Shown here piece by piece: positions 6,716 through 7,981 of a stretch of DNA of 7,981 bases (its first letter is position 1; every line of letters begins with the position of its first letter). The DNA comes from Actinomycetes bacterium (GTDB lineage: Bacteria > Actinomycetota > Coriobacteriia > Coriobacteriales > Coriobacteriaceae): assembly GCA_023441725.1 (NCBI GenBank), contig JAEZNV010000121.1, positions 1 to 7,981 on the forward strand, read 5' to 3'. A program made the translations under genes and the position numbers. The notes beneath the pieces were generated by a model. It made no database searches, had not been told where the DNA came from, and worked only from the letters and a program-made list of their open reading frames with translations.

Positions 6716-7582
6716 CTAGAGACCAGGTTCTCCAAGCAGGTTAACAATGTGATATGCGAGATAACTCTTCTCGGCATCGGTAACGACAACATTATAGGTA
6801 GACGACAAGTGGGCGGCTATGGCGTCCGCGCACGAGAATGCGCACGGATACGCCGTTTCATCGATTCGGAACAGCGCATCGCCATTGATTTGCCCGGCCG
6901 TAGGATCGAGCGCTCGCTGTGCGAAAAACTGCAGGTGACGAACGAAACGTTCGTAAGGCAGCGAGGTGTCATCGAGGGTCGTAGCATAGCGCTTGGAAAC
7001 AATCGCGAGCACGTCGCGAACAAGCTGGACCGAAACAATCAAACGGTCGGAGCGCTGCGGCATGGTGGCGTTGACGATATGCAGCGTAATAAAACCCTGC
7101 TCTTCTTCGCTCATCTGGATGCCCATATACTCCTTGATAATCTGCAGCGCACGGCCCGCAAGTGCATACTCCTTGCGATAGAACTGCTGGATTTCGAGCA
7201 GCAACGGATTCTCACAGGAGACGCCCTTGCGCTCACGCTCCAAAGCAAGGCTGATATGGTCTGCGAGAGCAATGAGAATCTTGTCGTTGATATCGACATT
7301 GAGCTCTCGACGGAGCATCTGAACAATATCCTCGGCAATCACGAGGTTGACGGTGGGGATGGACTCCAAAAGATGTGCCAAGCGGTCAATCGTACGCGAG
7401 TCCTGAGAAGTTCCCTCCTGCAACGCGTAGGTCTTTTCGATCGACGCCTCGTCGATGGCATCGCCGGCATGACGGCCAAAGCAGAGGCCTCGGCCGATGA
7501 CGATGAGCTCGGAGCCATCGTCCGAAGTGACCATTGCGACGTTGTTGTTAAAAACTCGCTTGATAACCACGGTACCCACCAC
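6716..7582 (-). CDS. BglG/LicT-family transcription antiterminator
   Basis: RNA-binding regulator of PTS operons. In this family the N-terminal CAT domain binds a leader RNA hairpin and prevents a terminator from forming, while phosphorylation of the PRD histidines by EIIB and HPr tunes activity. The 288-residue protein has the CAT domain at about 5-60 (FNNNVAMV at 11-18, GRGLCFGRHAGD at 30-41). PRD1 spans about 70-175, with His109 (ADHIS) and His168 (LHIVNA). PRD2 spans about 180-285, with His216 (RFVRHLQFFAQR) and His278 (YHIVNL). All four regulatory histidines are therefore present. The start is uncertain: GTG codons occur at 7582, 7579 and 7570, none with a strong ribosome binding site; comparison with LicT and SacY, as remembered, favours 7570. 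The gene begins 6 bases after the EIIA stop, implying one transcript. Its RNA target is probably upstream of the EIIA gene, outside the window, or in the leader at 6617-6715. Confidence 0.93.
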   Translation of the reverse strand: MVGTVVIKRVFNNNVAMVTSDDGSELIVIGRGLCFGRHAGDAIDEASIEKTYALQEGTSQDSRTIDRLAHLLESIPTVNLVIAEDIVQMLRRELNVDINDKILIALADHISLALERERKGVSCENPLLLEIQQFYRKEYALAGRALQIIKEYMGIQMSEEEQGFITLHIVNATMPQRSDRLIVSVQLVRDVLAIVSKRYATTLDDTSLPYERFVRHLQFFAQRALDPTAGQINGDALFRIDETAYPCAFSCADAIAAHLSSTYNVVVTDAEKSYLAYHIVNLLGEPGL

Positions 7583-7588
7583 AAGAAT

Positions 7589-7981
7589 TTACTCGGAAAG
7601 CCAGACGACAGGCTCTTTAACAGCAACAGGGCCGGAAGCATGCTCACGAAGAGTCGAGTTCTCCGAGCGCTCGCACACGATAACGAAGACCGTGGGATCG
7701 AAGCCGGCGGCGCGGACCGCGTCGAAATCGACCTCGACGAGGGGCTGGCCCGCGTCGACATGGTCACCCTGGGCAACAAGCGCATGGAAGCCCTTGCCCT
7801 CAAGCTTAACAGTGTCGATTCCGATATGCAGCATCACCTGAGCAGAGCCGTCGTCGGACATGATGCCCAGCGCGTGCTCAGTCGGAAACAGCGCCGCGAC
7901 GGTGCCGGAAACAGGAGCGCACACCGTTCCCTCTTGGGGAACCACGGCAACGCCATCGCCCACGGCACGGCTGCTAAAAGC
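7589..7981 (-). CDS. PTS EIIA protein, glucose (Crr) type, 5' end cut by window
   Basis: Cytoplasmic phosphocarrier that passes phosphate from HPr to the EIIB domain. The reading frame is open to the window edge, giving 130 C-terminal residues. I therefore treat the GTG at 7963 as internal: it falls at a valine inside the conserved segment RAVGDGVAVVP. Visible motifs are GTVCAPVSGTV at 18-28, the helper histidine in EHALGI (His36), and the phosphorylated histidine in LHIGIDTVKLEGKGF (His52 of the visible part, equivalent to E. coli Crr His90). EIIA of this type is about 160 residues, so roughly 30 or more are missing. It could be free-standing or the end of a larger multidomain PTS protein; the EIIA-less EIIBC downstream suggests they work together. 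The C-terminal tail after the EIIA fold (about 105-130) is unremarkable. Confidence 0.92.
   Translation of the reverse strand, partial: AFSSRAVGDGVAVVPQEGTVCAPVSGTVAALFPTEHALGIMSDDGSAQVMLHIGIDTVKLEGKGFHALVAQGDHVDAGQPLVEVDFDAVRAAGFDPTVFVIVCERSENSTLREHASGPVAVKEPVVWLSE

Noticed and set aside
7589..7963. Complete EIIA gene starting at GTG 7963
   Set aside because: The frame stays open to the edge, and residues upstream (AFSSRA) continue the conserved EIIA sequence into RAVGDGVA. The true start lies outside the window.
1..7981. tRNA or rRNA genes, CRISPR arrays, insertion sequences, tandem repeats
   Set aside because: Nearly all of the window is accounted for by coding sequence. The two intergenic gaps show no tRNA fold, no regularly spaced repeats and no transposase or terminal repeats.

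Overview
The window reads as part of a GC-rich genome of an anaerobic fermenter, with every supported gene on the minus strand (transcribed from high to low coordinates). The gene set is a phosphotransferase (PTS) alpha-glucoside locus next to a [FeFe]-hydrogenase locus. Together with the GC-rich codon use and clear AGGAGG-type ribosome binding sites, this suggests a gut Coriobacteriia such as Collinsella. That assignment is inference from memory of gene content and style, not from any search.

Right part, about 3540-7981: a PTS sugar-uptake operon. In transcription order it holds a glucose-type EIIA protein (cut by the window edge), a BglG/LicT-type antiterminator with an RNA-binding domain and two PRDs, a membrane EIIBC permease of the glucose/glucoside family, and a GH4 NAD-dependent 6-phospho-alpha-glucosidase. 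A strong hairpin at 3544-3581 closes the operon. The EIIBC lacks its own EIIA domain, so the separate EIIA completes the phosphorelay. The imported 6-phospho-alpha-glucoside is hydrolysed by the GH4 enzyme. The antiterminator probably senses sugar availability through PTS phosphorylation of its PRD histidines. A 99-base leader before the EIIBC gene holds nested inverted repeats that may be regulatory.

Middle, 3358-3613: a 256-base intergenic region with the terminator, an AT-rich stretch that probably holds the promoter of the next operon, and one imperfect palindrome. I could not pick out a convincing -35/-10 pair.

Left part, 1-3357: a two-gene redox operon. The first gene encodes a 610-residue iron-sulfur flavoprotein that joins the C-terminal 4Fe-4S domain of NuoF/HydB to a complete GltD/NfnB-like FAD and NAD(P)-binding module, and ends in a cysteine-containing tail. 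The second gene overlaps it by 7 bases and encodes a multi-cluster [FeFe]-hydrogenase catalytic subunit, cut by the window edge just before its last H-cluster motif. The pair looks like the 'glutamate synthase-linked' (group A2-like) [FeFe]-hydrogenases. Its likely role is to exchange electrons between H2/H+ and NAD(P)(H). This is the most interesting part of the window, because the usual NuoF FMN/NADH domain is absent and the GltD module appears to replace it.
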